Part shown: piece after piece, positions 52,969-60,666 of the stretch
Layout: each line of letters begins with the position of its first letter
Position numbering within the stretch: the first letter of the stretch is position 1
DNA from: JAOUEA01 sp963810945
Lineage (GTDB): Bacteria; Actinomycetota; UBA4738; HRBIN12
DNA: 64,000 nucleotides
Direction: 5' to 3'
Assembly: GCA_963810945.1 (NCBI GenBank)
Contig: CAWEPI010000004.1
Coordinates: 434,001-498,000 of the forward strand
Made by a program: the position numbers and the translations under genes
Notes under the pieces: model-generated
What the model was told of the DNA's origin: nothing
Database searches by the model: none
What the model saw: only the letters and a program-made list of their open reading frames with translations

Positions 52969-53478
52969 TCACAGCTCCAGGTAGAGATGGGTCCACGGGT
53001 TGACCCAGGTCCACCCGGGACCGCGGAAGAACGCACCGATCACCGTGAGGACCAGGGCCGAGAGCGCAAGGACGGTGAAGACGATCACCACCATCTTGCG
53101 ATCGCGGATCCGCCAGCCCCTGCTCCGGTCGAGGTAGGGGAGCGTCACGAGGAACAAGAGGGCGGCGCCGGGGATCAGGATGCCCGCCACCATCGGCTGG
53201 AGGTGCGAGAGCAGTTCCTGCAGTCCGGCGAAGTACCACGGCGCCTTTGCCTCGGCGGGCGTGGTCGACGGGTTCGCGAGATCCTGCAGGGGCGCGTTGA
53301 ACAAGATCGCGAGCACGAAGACGATGAGCACCGTCCCCGCCGCCACCACGGCGTGGCGGATCAGGAAGTGCGGCCAGGTGAAGACACCGTCTTCCGGCTC
53401 CTCCTCGTCGCGTTGTTCGATCTCCCGCTCGACCACACCCAAGAGGCGGTATCGCGGCTGCGGCTCATGGTTCGACAT
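52969..53478 (-). CDS. Cytochrome b C-terminal subunit (subunit IV-like)
   Basis: 169 residues with three membrane helices (AVVAAGTVLIVFVLAILFNAP, MVAGILIPGAALLFLVTLPY, VVIVFTVLALSALVLTVIGA). The quinol-site motif appears as APWYFAGLQELL, a P-x-W-Y-type variant of PEWY. This split arrangement matches b6f-like complexes, with subunit IV separate. It overlaps the cytochrome b6-like gene by 14 nt. Part of the quinol oxidation (Qo) site. Confidence 0.9.
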   Translation of the reverse strand: MSNHEPQPRYRLLGVVEREIEQRDEEEPEDGVFTWPHFLIRHAVVAAGTVLIVFVLAILFNAPLQDLANPSTTPAEAKAPWYFAGLQELLSHLQPMVAGILIPGAALLFLVTLPYLDRSRGWRIRDRKMVVIVFTVLALSALVLTVIGAFFRGPGWTWVNPWTHLYLEL

Positions 53479-54292
53479 CGGCGAGCACCTCCTCGGTGGT
53501 CTCGGTGTCCGGCGTCTGGGTCTTCGCCCGATCGGAGACGGCGAACCCGTCCTTGCGCACGCGCCAGATGTGGATGCCGAGGATCAGGAAGATCAGGGTC
53601 GGCACGAAGTAGATGTGCAGCACGTAGAACCGCAGCAGGGTGGCGTTGCCCACCTCGGGGGCGCCCAGGAGCAGGTTCCGGGTCTGCACGCCGAACAGCG
53701 GGACGTACCCCGCGATGTTCGTCCCCACCGTGATGGCCCAGTAGCTCAGCTGATCCCAGGGGAGCAGGTAGCCCGTGAACGACATCAACAGGGTGAGCAC
53801 GAGCAGACCCACCCCGACCACCCAGTTGAACTGGCGCGGCGCCTTGTACGCGCCGGCGTAGAACACGCGCAGCAGGTGGAGGCAGACCACCAGCACCATC
53901 AGGTGCGCCGACCAGCGGTGGATGTTGCGCACGAACTGGCCGAACGCCACCTTGGTGGAGAGGTCGTGCATGTTGAAGTAGGCGTCTGGGGAAACCGGGC
54001 GGTAGAAGAACATCAGGTACATGCCCGAGATGAACAGGATCAGGTACAGCACCGTGGCGATGAACCCGAGCCGCAGCGTGGTGCGCGTCTTCACGATCTC
54101 CTTCGGCACCTTCACCGGGTAGACGTGCAGGAAGAAGTTCTGGAACGAGGTCATCGCGCGCCCGCGTGGCGTGGACGGCTTGGGGTGGCGGATCGCGGAG
54201 CGGTAGATCTCGTTCTCCCGGAACACCTGTCCCGGGTGGAAGATCGACCGGTACCACTCCCGGTCCTTGAGCTTCGATCCGTTGGATGCCAC
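53465..54292 (-). CDS. Cytochrome b N-terminal (b6-like) subunit
   Basis: 275 residues from GTG 54292, with GGAGG 6 nt upstream. After about 50 soluble residues there are four helices. Heme b ligands: two His in HRWSAHLMVLVVCLHLLR and two in FYVLHIYFVPTLIFLILGIH. The MSFTGYLLPWDQLSYWAITVG loop is the conserved region before the Qo site. It binds two b hemes. The soluble N-terminal extension (KLKDREWYRSIFHPGQVFRE) is as in b6f-like genes next to GltD-like partners. Confidence 0.93.
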   Translation of the reverse strand: MASNGSKLKDREWYRSIFHPGQVFRENEIYRSAIRHPKPSTPRGRAMTSFQNFFLHVYPVKVPKEIVKTRTTLRLGFIATVLYLILFISGMYLMFFYRPVSPDAYFNMHDLSTKVAFGQFVRNIHRWSAHLMVLVVCLHLLRVFYAGAYKAPRQFNWVVGVGLLVLTLLMSFTGYLLPWDQLSYWAITVGTNIAGYVPLFGVQTRNLLLGAPEVGNATLLRFYVLHIYFVPTLIFLILGIHIWRVRKDGFAVSDRAKTQTPDTETTEEVLADVEP

Positions 54293-54303
54293 GTCCGGCC
54301 TCC

Positions 54304-56155
54304 TCAGCCTGTGATCGGTTCCAGCGCGATCGGCGCCGTGGAGGCCTCCGACCAGCTCTCGATGGACAGCGCGTCCGTGGGGCAGCGATCCACGCAGAGC
54401 GCGCAGCGGATGCAGCGGTCCTCCTGGATCACGAGCGCACTCGCCGGCGTCCGTGTCGAAGCCACGCCCTCGATGTCGTCGACGGGGACGATGCGGATGC
54501 ACTTCTCCGGGCAGATGTCGACGCAACCCCGGCACAGGATGCAGAGCGACGGTTCGAGCATGATGTTGAGGAAGCACTGGAGGCACCGCGACGCCTCCGT
54601 CCGGGCCTCGTCCTGCGTGTAGCCGAGCTCGATCTCGGGCGAACCGACGCGGCGGTCGCTCGGCTCCGCCGGGATGTCCACGCGCGCGATGGCCGTGTAG
54701 TCGACCTGCGGCCGTTTCACCTCGATGATGGGCAGGAGCTTGCGCCCGGTGAGCGTTGGGCGGGGCGCCTCGATGCCCGCGATCTGCCGGTGGATCGAGG
54801 CGGCGGCGCGCCGTCCGTCGCCGATAGCGTCGATCAGGTTCCGCGGTCCGAAGGCCACGTCGCCGCCGGCGTAGATCCCGTGCGCCGACGTGGCGAGGGT
54901 CTCGCGGTCGATCCCGATCAGCCCGCGCGGCGAGAGCTCCACGCCGTCGCCCGGTTCCAGCCAGGCGCAGGTCGGGCGCCTGCCCGATCGCGAGGATCAC
55001 CGAGTCGCAGTCGATGACCTTCTCGGTTCCCTCGACGAACTGCGGGTTGAACCGTCCATCCGGGTCGAAGACCGACGACACGTCGAGGGTCTGCAGGCCG
55101 GTGACGGAACCGTTGCCGAGGATCGCGTGGGGACCGCGTCGCGTGATGATCTCGATGCCCTCGACTTCGGCCTCCTCGATCTCGAACTCGTGTGCGGGCA
55201 TCTCCTGGCGGTTCTCGAGCGCCACGACCCGGACGCGGCGCGCGCCCAACCGCTTGGCCACGCGGGCGACGTCGAACGTGGCGGTGGCGGTCGCCGCCGA
55301 CTCGTCGATCTGATCGGTCGTGAGGCCCGTCTCCGACGAGCTGCCCGCGGCGATCTCGCGGAGGGCGGTGCGCGCCGCATCGAGGGCGACGTTGCCGCCG
55401 CCGATCACGAGCACGTCCTCGCCCAGGTCCACGCGGTACCCGAGGTTCGCGTTCAGGAGGAAGTCCACCGCGCGCAGCACCCCATCCTTGTCCACGCCGG
55501 GGATCTGCAGGTCGCGCCCGCGCATGCAGCCGACGCCCAGGAAGACGGCCTCGAAGCCGTCGTCCTTCAGCGAGCTCAGCGAGAAGTCGCGACCCAGGCG
55601 TTGGTTCGTCCGGAGCTCGACCCCCATGTCCAGGATCGCCCTGATCTCATCCTGGAGGAGATCGCGCCGGAGTCGGTACGGGGGGATGCCCAGCACCATC
55701 ATGCCGCCCGGTCGGTCCTGGGCCTCGAACACGACCGGGCGGTACCCGAACGTGGCGAGGTCGTGGGCGCACGCCATCCCGGCCGGTCCCGCGCCGACGA
55801 TCGCGACGCGCTCGTCCCGCGGGGCCGACGTCGGCGCCGCGTCGCGGTAGACGTGGGACCCGTGTCCGCTCTCGACGCCGTAGCGCTCGGTCACGTAGCG
55901 CTTCAGGGCTCGGATCGCGATGGGCTCATCGATCTGCCCGCGGCGGCAGGCGACCTCGCACGGGGCGGCGCAGACGCGCCCGCAGATCGACGGGAACGGG
56001 TTGGGGAGGCGGGCGATGCGGTAGGCGAGCTCGTCGTCGCCTGCCGCGATGGCCGTCACGTAGCGTCCGGCGTTCGTGAGCACCGGACACGCACGCGTGC
56101 AGGGCACGTTGTCGTCGAACCACTCCGCGCCGACGGGCTGGGTGGTGAATCGCAT
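54304..56155 (-). CDS. GltD-like FAD/NAD(P) oxidoreductase with C-terminal 4Fe-4S domain (apparent frameshift)
   Basis: About 617 residues when repaired. N-terminal Cys clusters (CTRACPV ... CGRVCAAPCEVAC) as in the glutamate synthase small subunit. FAD motif VAIVGAGPAGMACAHDLATFG, second dinucleotide motif DVLVIGGGNVALDAARTAL, then GIYAGGDVAFGPRNLIDAIG. The C-terminal about 100 residues add two 4Fe-4S motifs (CILCRGCVDICPEKC and CIRCALCVDRCPTD). One extra base near 54963 breaks the frame. Encoded first among the bc genes (12-nt gap to cytochrome b), so it probably feeds or drains electrons between NAD(P)H and the quinone/b complex; that role is inference. Confidence 0.85.
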
Positions 56156-56159
56156 CAGC

Positions 56160-56408
56160 TCAGGCCCTCCGCCGCCGTTGCAGGCGAACGAAGATCCAGG
56201 ACGCGACGACGAAGGCGGCGAGCCACCACGTGGTCACCACGAGGTCGCGCCCCGTCGGTGTCATCCGGGTGGTGAGGTATCCGAGGAGGGAATTCGGCAC
56301 GAGCACGAACACGAGGAAGCAGATGGCGATCATCGCCAACGCCTTCAACGCTGCGACGCCCCACGAGCCGCCTCCATCGGCCCCGGGACGCGTGGTGGGG
56401 TTATCCAT
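56160..56408 (-). CDS. Small two-helix membrane protein at operon head
   Basis: 82 residues from ATG 56408. Two helices (ALKALAMIAICFLVFVLVPN and LVVTTWWLAAFVVASWIFV) and an Arg-rich C-terminal end. It ends 4 nt before the GltD-like gene, so it is the first gene of the electron-transfer operon. It may be a small complex subunit or assembly factor. Not recognised. Confidence 0.7.
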   Translation of the reverse strand: MDNPTTRPGADGGGSWGVAALKALAMIAICFLVFVLVPNSLLGYLTTRMTPTGRDLVVTTWWLAAFVVASWIFVRLQRRRRA

Positions 56409-56495
56409 GCACAGACCCTCTCGCGGGGCTCAGGGTAGCGCTACCGCGGGGGGCCCGCATCGGGCGGGACCATCGGCCCCCAACGGGGGGGAGGC

Positions 56496-56615
56496 TCAGT
56501 CGCCGCGACGGTCCGTGGTGAACACCACGGCGCCGAGCCACAGCATCAGGGGGATGGAGCCGATCGCGCCCAGGATGATCAGGTATCCGACGAGCTGGAG
56601 CAGGTTCTTCAGCAT
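56496..56615 (-). CDS. Candidate 39-aa membrane microprotein
   Basis: MLKNLLQLVGYLIILGAIGS continues with a second hydrophobic half (IPLMLWLGAVVFTT) and a charged end. A Pro kink separates the halves. It lies upstream of the bc-type operon in the same direction, about 90 nt from its first gene, and could be another small subunit. Start ATG 56615; ribosome site weak. Confidence 0.5.
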   Translation of the reverse strand: MLKNLLQLVGYLIILGAIGSIPLMLWLGAVVFTTDRRGD

Positions 56616-56656
56616 GCGTGCATGCTACCGAGCCGCCGCGCTCCCAGCCACAGTCC

Positions 56657-58177
56657 TCAGAAGTTGACCTTCGGGCCGCCCGTCTGGGTCTTGGTGGCCG
56701 CCGGGCACGCGTTGCCGGCCTGGTCGTACATCCCCGCCACGAGCTGCCACGTCATGGTGCTCGCGGGAGCCGTCCCGGAAACGGCCGTCCCCATGCTCGT
56801 GACGGTGATCGTGATCGTCGAGCCGGACATCGTCATCGTGCCCGTCCCGTTGCCGCTCGTCGTGATGTAGCCGGTTCCGTTGAGGTTCAGGCGGTTGATC
56901 GGCAGGACCGTCGTGTTGGTCGCGTCGGCGATCACCACGCGGTCGCCGCCACCGTTGGTGGTGAACCGCAAGGTCACCGTGGTGGCGGCCCCCGTCCAGC
57001 CGGCGAGCACCGACTCCGGGTCGATGGGCTCGGTGAACGTGTACACGATGGCGTCGTTCGCCTGGATCTTCCCGGCCGTGCCGCCCCCGTTCGTGCTCTG
57101 GACGTCGGACCCCGCCGGGGCCGTGTTGTCCACCGTGACGGAGCCGTTCGAGGTCGACGAGAGGCTCACGTTGTCCGTGGCGGTCACGGAGTAGGCCTTC
57201 GCCCCCGCCGAGAGGACGGCGTTCGCCGTCTGCGACGCGCTGCGGTAGTTGTAGCTCACGCCGCCCACGCTGTAGCTCCCCGCGACGAGGTTCACGGCGG
57301 TCGCCCCCGTCGTCACGTTGCTGACGTTCGCCTTCACGCTGGCGATGCCGCTCGAGGGCGAGGGATCGGTCACGTTGGCGTACACGTAGTACGTGCCGCC
57401 CTGCTTGATGGCGCCGGGGCTGTATCCGGTCGTCTTGGCGACCGCGATCGCGGAGATCGTCGGTGGAGCGATGTCGACGGCTACCGTGATCGCCCCGCTC
57501 GCCTGCGAGCCCGACGAGCCCACCGCGTAGACGGTGTGGGAGCCGTTGGACGTGCCGGCAGGGATCGTCACGGAGATGGTGGCCTGCCCGTTCGCGGGGA
57601 TCGTCGACGGCGTGGCGGAGCCGGTGAGCACCGTGCCGGAGGTCGGGTTGTCCAGGCGGAACGTGATCGTCTCGCCGGTGATGAAGGCCGCGATCGAGCC
57701 GTTCAAGGTGGTGGGCAGCGTGCTGAGCGTGGTCGACGAGCTGAACGAGAGCGAGGGCGAGGCCACGGAGACGTTGGCGCTCGCGGCGCTCTGCGCGCCG
57801 AGCCAGGCGCCCTTCTTGGGTCGGACCTTGTAGTACCAGGAGCCCGGGGTCACGGCGGCCTCGGTGCAGGTGAGCGCGGCCACGGTGCCGCTGCACGACG
57901 CCCCTACGGTCTGGGAGGCGTTCGTCGATGCGTCGTAGCGGTTCACCACGTAGCCGTCGACCGCCGTGGGTCCGGGCAGGGTGGCGGCCGTCCACGTCAC
58001 GGTCACGTTGCGGCCGGTCACCGAGGCGCTCGGGGTGTTGCCCGAGGGCATCGTCACCGCCTTGGAGGAGCCGGCGCCCGACCCACCGCCGGCCCAGCTC
58101 GCGAGCGCCACGCCGGGCCCCGCCGCGACCATGAGGGCGACGGCCGCGGCGAGGGCGATCTTGGCTCGCGTCCTCAC
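56657..58177 (-). CDS. Large exported Ig/fibronectin-like protein
   Basis: 506 residues from GTG 58177, overlapping the upstream stop. The signal peptide KIALAAAVALMVAAGPGVALAS is followed by WAGGGSGAGSSKAVTM. Then a fibronectin-like domain (SVTGRNVTVTWTAATLPGPT ... DGYVVNRYDA) and further Ig-like or Big domains with Ser/Thr-rich strands. A late module ends GMYDQAGNACPAA. Surface structural or adhesive role (inference). Intact frame. Confidence 0.75.
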   Translation of the reverse strand: MRTRAKIALAAAVALMVAAGPGVALASWAGGGSGAGSSKAVTMPSGNTPSASVTGRNVTVTWTAATLPGPTAVDGYVVNRYDASTNASQTVGASCSGTVAALTCTEAAVTPGSWYYKVRPKKGAWLGAQSAASANVSVASPSLSFSSSTTLSTLPTTLNGSIAAFITGETITFRLDNPTSGTVLTGSATPSTIPANGQATISVTIPAGTSNGSHTVYAVGSSGSQASGAITVAVDIAPPTISAIAVAKTTGYSPGAIKQGGTYYVYANVTDPSPSSGIASVKANVSNVTTGATAVNLVAGSYSVGGVSYNYRSASQTANAVLSAGAKAYSVTATDNVSLSSTSNGSVTVDNTAPAGSDVQSTNGGGTAGKIQANDAIVYTFTEPIDPESVLAGWTGAATTVTLRFTTNGGGDRVVIADATNTTVLPINRLNLNGTGYITTSGNGTGTMTMSGSTITITVTSMGTAVSGTAPASTMTWQLVAGMYDQAGNACPAATKTQTGGPKVNF

Positions 58178-58634
58178 GCCTTCACCGCCTTGCCGTGGTA
58201 GTCGAGCGGGAGCTTCGCGGCCTGGCAGCCGTCGGGTGCCTTCGGCTTCATCGTCAACGTCGAGCTTGATCTTCCCCGTCTTGCGCGCGGGCACGCGGTG
58301 CTTGCCCTTGAACTTCTTGATCCTGATGTCCTTGCCGCTGCACCCCGGAACGTTCTTCACGCTCGCCTTCAGCGATCGCACGGAGATGGCGAACCCGTTG
58401 GGGTTGTGCACCCGGACGACGAGCTTCGCCTGCCTGCCGGGGTAGAGGCCGGAGATGTGACCCGATGACCTTGAACCCGGGCGTGGCGCTCTTGGCGGCG
58501 ACGGCGTCGAGACCGTCGCCGTGGGTGAGCGGCGGGTGGTGCGCGAACTGGGTGGCCTGGGCGAGCGTCGCGAGGGCGACGAGCACCACGGCCGAGAGCT
58601 TCAGCGAACCGACGATCTTGGCGGGGATGCGCAC
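58174..58634 (-). CDS. Exported YPG-module protein, frameshifted twice
   Basis: GTG 58634 starts a signal peptide (KLSAVVLVALATLAQA). An extra base near 58459 breaks the frame. The next frame has HISGLYPGRQAKLVVRVHNP and FAISVRSLKASVKNVPGCSG. A second shift near 58253 leads to TMKPKAPDGCQAAKLPLDYH and the stop. The LYPG-x(n)-V-x-NPN pattern matches the neighbouring protein 58720-59196, so they share a domain. About 150 residues when repaired. Probably cell-surface. Confidence 0.6.
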
Positions 58635-58719
58635 GTGACGCTCACCTCGGGTGACGATGCGAGGGCGGAGGGATGACCCTCCGCCCTCGCGACTGCCTGG
58701 GGAGTGATGTGGACTCGGG

Positions 58720-59196
58720 TCAGCTGCTGGCGCCCACGAGGCTGACGGGAACCGTGAAGACGGCGCCCTGGCAGGTGGTGTCCGACGCGTTGCTCATGGC
58801 CACCTTGCCGCTGAGCGTGAAGGTCTGCGTCGTCCCCGCCGGCACGGCCAGCGAGAGGCCGGTCGCGTTCGTGAACGTGACCCCCGTGGAGGCGTCACAC
58901 GCGGCGCCCTTGTCCGACGTGATGGACCCCGATCCGTTGTTCACGGCGGTCAGCGTGACCTGGTAGTCGTTGGGGTTGTTGACCTTCAACACGAGGTCGC
59001 CCGTTCCACCCGGGTAGAGCTGGGCCGACGTGCTGCCGGAGGCGTCCACCGTCGTGAGGACCTGTGCCGTCTTGGCCTTCGCGTATCCGGAGCCTGTACC
59101 GGTGGCGGTCCAGGCCGCGAACGCGACGGTCGAGGCGAGCGCGATGCCGACGAACAGGGAACCGATCGTCAGCTTCTTCGTGAGCTTCATCTTCAT
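58720..59196 (-). CDS. Exported YPG-module protein, TasA/CalY-like layout
   Basis: 158 residues from ATG 59196 (GGAGG 7 nt upstream). Signal KLTIGSLFVGIALASTVAFA, then AWTATGTGSGYAKAKTAQ. The mature part has LYPGGTGDLVLKVNNPNDYQ and ends in a Ser/Thr/Val beta region with a Cys pair (AACDAS, TTCQGA). The order signal, A-x-W, Gly-rich strand, YPG turn, N-x-N strand recalls camelysin/TasA-type fibre subunits, but no SipW gene is in the window. First gene of a three-gene surface cluster. Confidence 0.65.
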   Translation of the reverse strand: MKMKLTKKLTIGSLFVGIALASTVAFAAWTATGTGSGYAKAKTAQVLTTVDASGSTSAQLYPGGTGDLVLKVNNPNDYQVTLTAVNNGSGSITSDKGAACDASTGVTFTNATGLSLAVPAGTTQTFTLSGKVAMSNASDTTCQGAVFTVPVSLVGASS

Positions 59197-59325
59197 CCAG
59201 CGTCCTCCTATGGCAGCGGGCCCCCGGCGATCGGGGGAGACACGTGCCATATCGGGAGCGTGGGAACGTGGTTGATACCGGAACGCGGGGAGTTGCGGGT
59301 TTCCCGCGGGAATCGTCCGAACGGA

Positions 59326-60099
59326 CTAGGTCGAAGGGGTCACGGTATCGCCGAGGCGCACCCGCCCCGGCGTCTCCACCTGGGCATACACCCCGAAGGG
59401 CAGGCCACCTCGCCCCCCGATCCGCGGCCGGTACTTCGCGATCTGGGTGAGCGTGTCCCAGTCCTTGAGCCCGGTCTCGGGGCTCATCGTCGTGAGGACG
59501 CAACGAGGGATCTGACCGTCGACCCGCACGGTCGCTTCGCCGATGCGGACCGGTGTCCCGTCCCAGGAGTCCTCGTCGTACGGTTGGCAGCCGGCGAGCT
59601 CCAGGTTGATGCGGAAGCGCCGCGAGTCGAGGGGCTCCGTCCGCTTTCCCCTCGACGCGAGGTCATGCACCGAGGCCTCGGAGACGAGCGTGAGCGGGTT
59701 CACGTCGACGCCGTCGCCGTCGCGGTCGCAGCGGAGGAGCCGCACCGGCTTCCCGACGTATGCGGAGATCGCCTCCGAGAACGGACCGAGCACTTCGTGG
59801 GCGGGCACCGGCCGCCCGTAGAAATCGGTCACGGTGGCCGCACCGAGGGCGTCGGTCTCGCCGGACACCTCGACGCCGTCCGGGAACGTGAGGCGCAGGC
59901 GGCGGGCTCCTGGGTCGTGGTCGGGTCGGATCCGCACGAGGGGGCCGTGGGCAGGCGCGCTGAAGAGCTCGTCCCACTCGTCCACCAGGTAGAACCGCCG
60001 ATTCTCGGAGATGCCCGCCGGCCCGAGTTCCACCTCTCCGGGATGGTGCAGGGCCATCCCCTTCACCGGGGACACGTTGATCCGGGAGAGCGTGCGCAT
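59326..60099 (-). CDS. MOSC-domain protein (YcbX/MARC-like)
   Basis: 257 residues from ATG 60099. N-terminal MOSC_N beta barrel (INVSPVKGMALHHPGEVEL ... NRRFYLVDEW), then the MOSC core (SEASVHDLASRGKRTEPLDS, RRFRINLELAGCQPYDEDSW). The molybdenum-ligand Cys sits in DGQIPRCVLTT near residue 200. Family members bind Moco and reduce N-hydroxylated compounds. An electron partner is not obvious next to it. Divergent from the nitrobindin-like gene. Confidence 0.88.
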   Translation of the reverse strand: MRTLSRINVSPVKGMALHHPGEVELGPAGISENRRFYLVDEWDELFSAPAHGPLVRIRPDHDPGARRLRLTFPDGVEVSGETDALGAATVTDFYGRPVPAHEVLGPFSEAISAYVGKPVRLLRCDRDGDGVDVNPLTLVSEASVHDLASRGKRTEPLDSRRFRINLELAGCQPYDEDSWDGTPVRIGEATVRVDGQIPRCVLTTMSPETGLKDWDTLTQIAKYRPRIGGRGGLPFGVYAQVETPGRVRLGDTVTPST

Positions 60100-60185
60100 G
60101 GCACGGAAGGTACCCCACACGGTCGTGCGCGTCCGGGCCGAACGGCCGGGGAGACGTGCGCGGGGCCCGTGGTAGCGTCGAGGCG

Positions 60186-60666
60186 ATGGCGCCTGCGCTG
60201 CACGACGACCTCGCGCCGCTGGCGTTCCTCCTCGGGACCTGGCGGGGTGAGGGCGACGGGGAGTACCCGACGATCGAGCCCTTCCGCTACCACGAGGAGC
60301 TCGTGTTCGAGCACGTCGGCGATCCGTTCCTCCTCTACGCGGCAGTCGAGCTGGCTCGTGGGCGACGACGCGCCCCTCCACTTCGAACGCGGATTCCTGC
60401 GGCCGGGGGCCGGACCCGATGCCGTGGAGCTGACGCTCGCGCATCCGCTCGGTCTCACGGAGGTCGCCGAGGGCACGCTCTCCGGCGCGGAGCTCTCCTT
60501 CGCCAGCACGTCGGTGGGGCGTACGGGCACCGGCTCGGCGGTGACCGCGCTGCGACGCCGCTATCGGCTCGACGGCGACGTCCTCTCGTACGAGATCGAC
60601 ATGGCGATGGACGAGACGGCCATGACGCGGCATCTGGTGGCCGAGCTCCGGAGGGCGGAGGGATGA
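60186..60666 (+). CDS. Nitrobindin/FABP-like protein (apparent frameshift)
   Basis: ATG 60186. The start LAPLAFLLGTWRGEGDGEYP is the family hallmark (G-x-W-x-G-x-G). It is followed by PFRYHEELVFEHVG. An extra G near 60341 breaks the frame; the next frame gives SSWLVGDDAPLHFERGFLRP and continues to the end. About 160 residues when repaired. Nitrobindins are heme-binding beta barrels that react with NO and peroxynitrite. The stop overlaps the start of the metal ATPase gene (ATGA), so the two are coupled. Confidence 0.8.
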
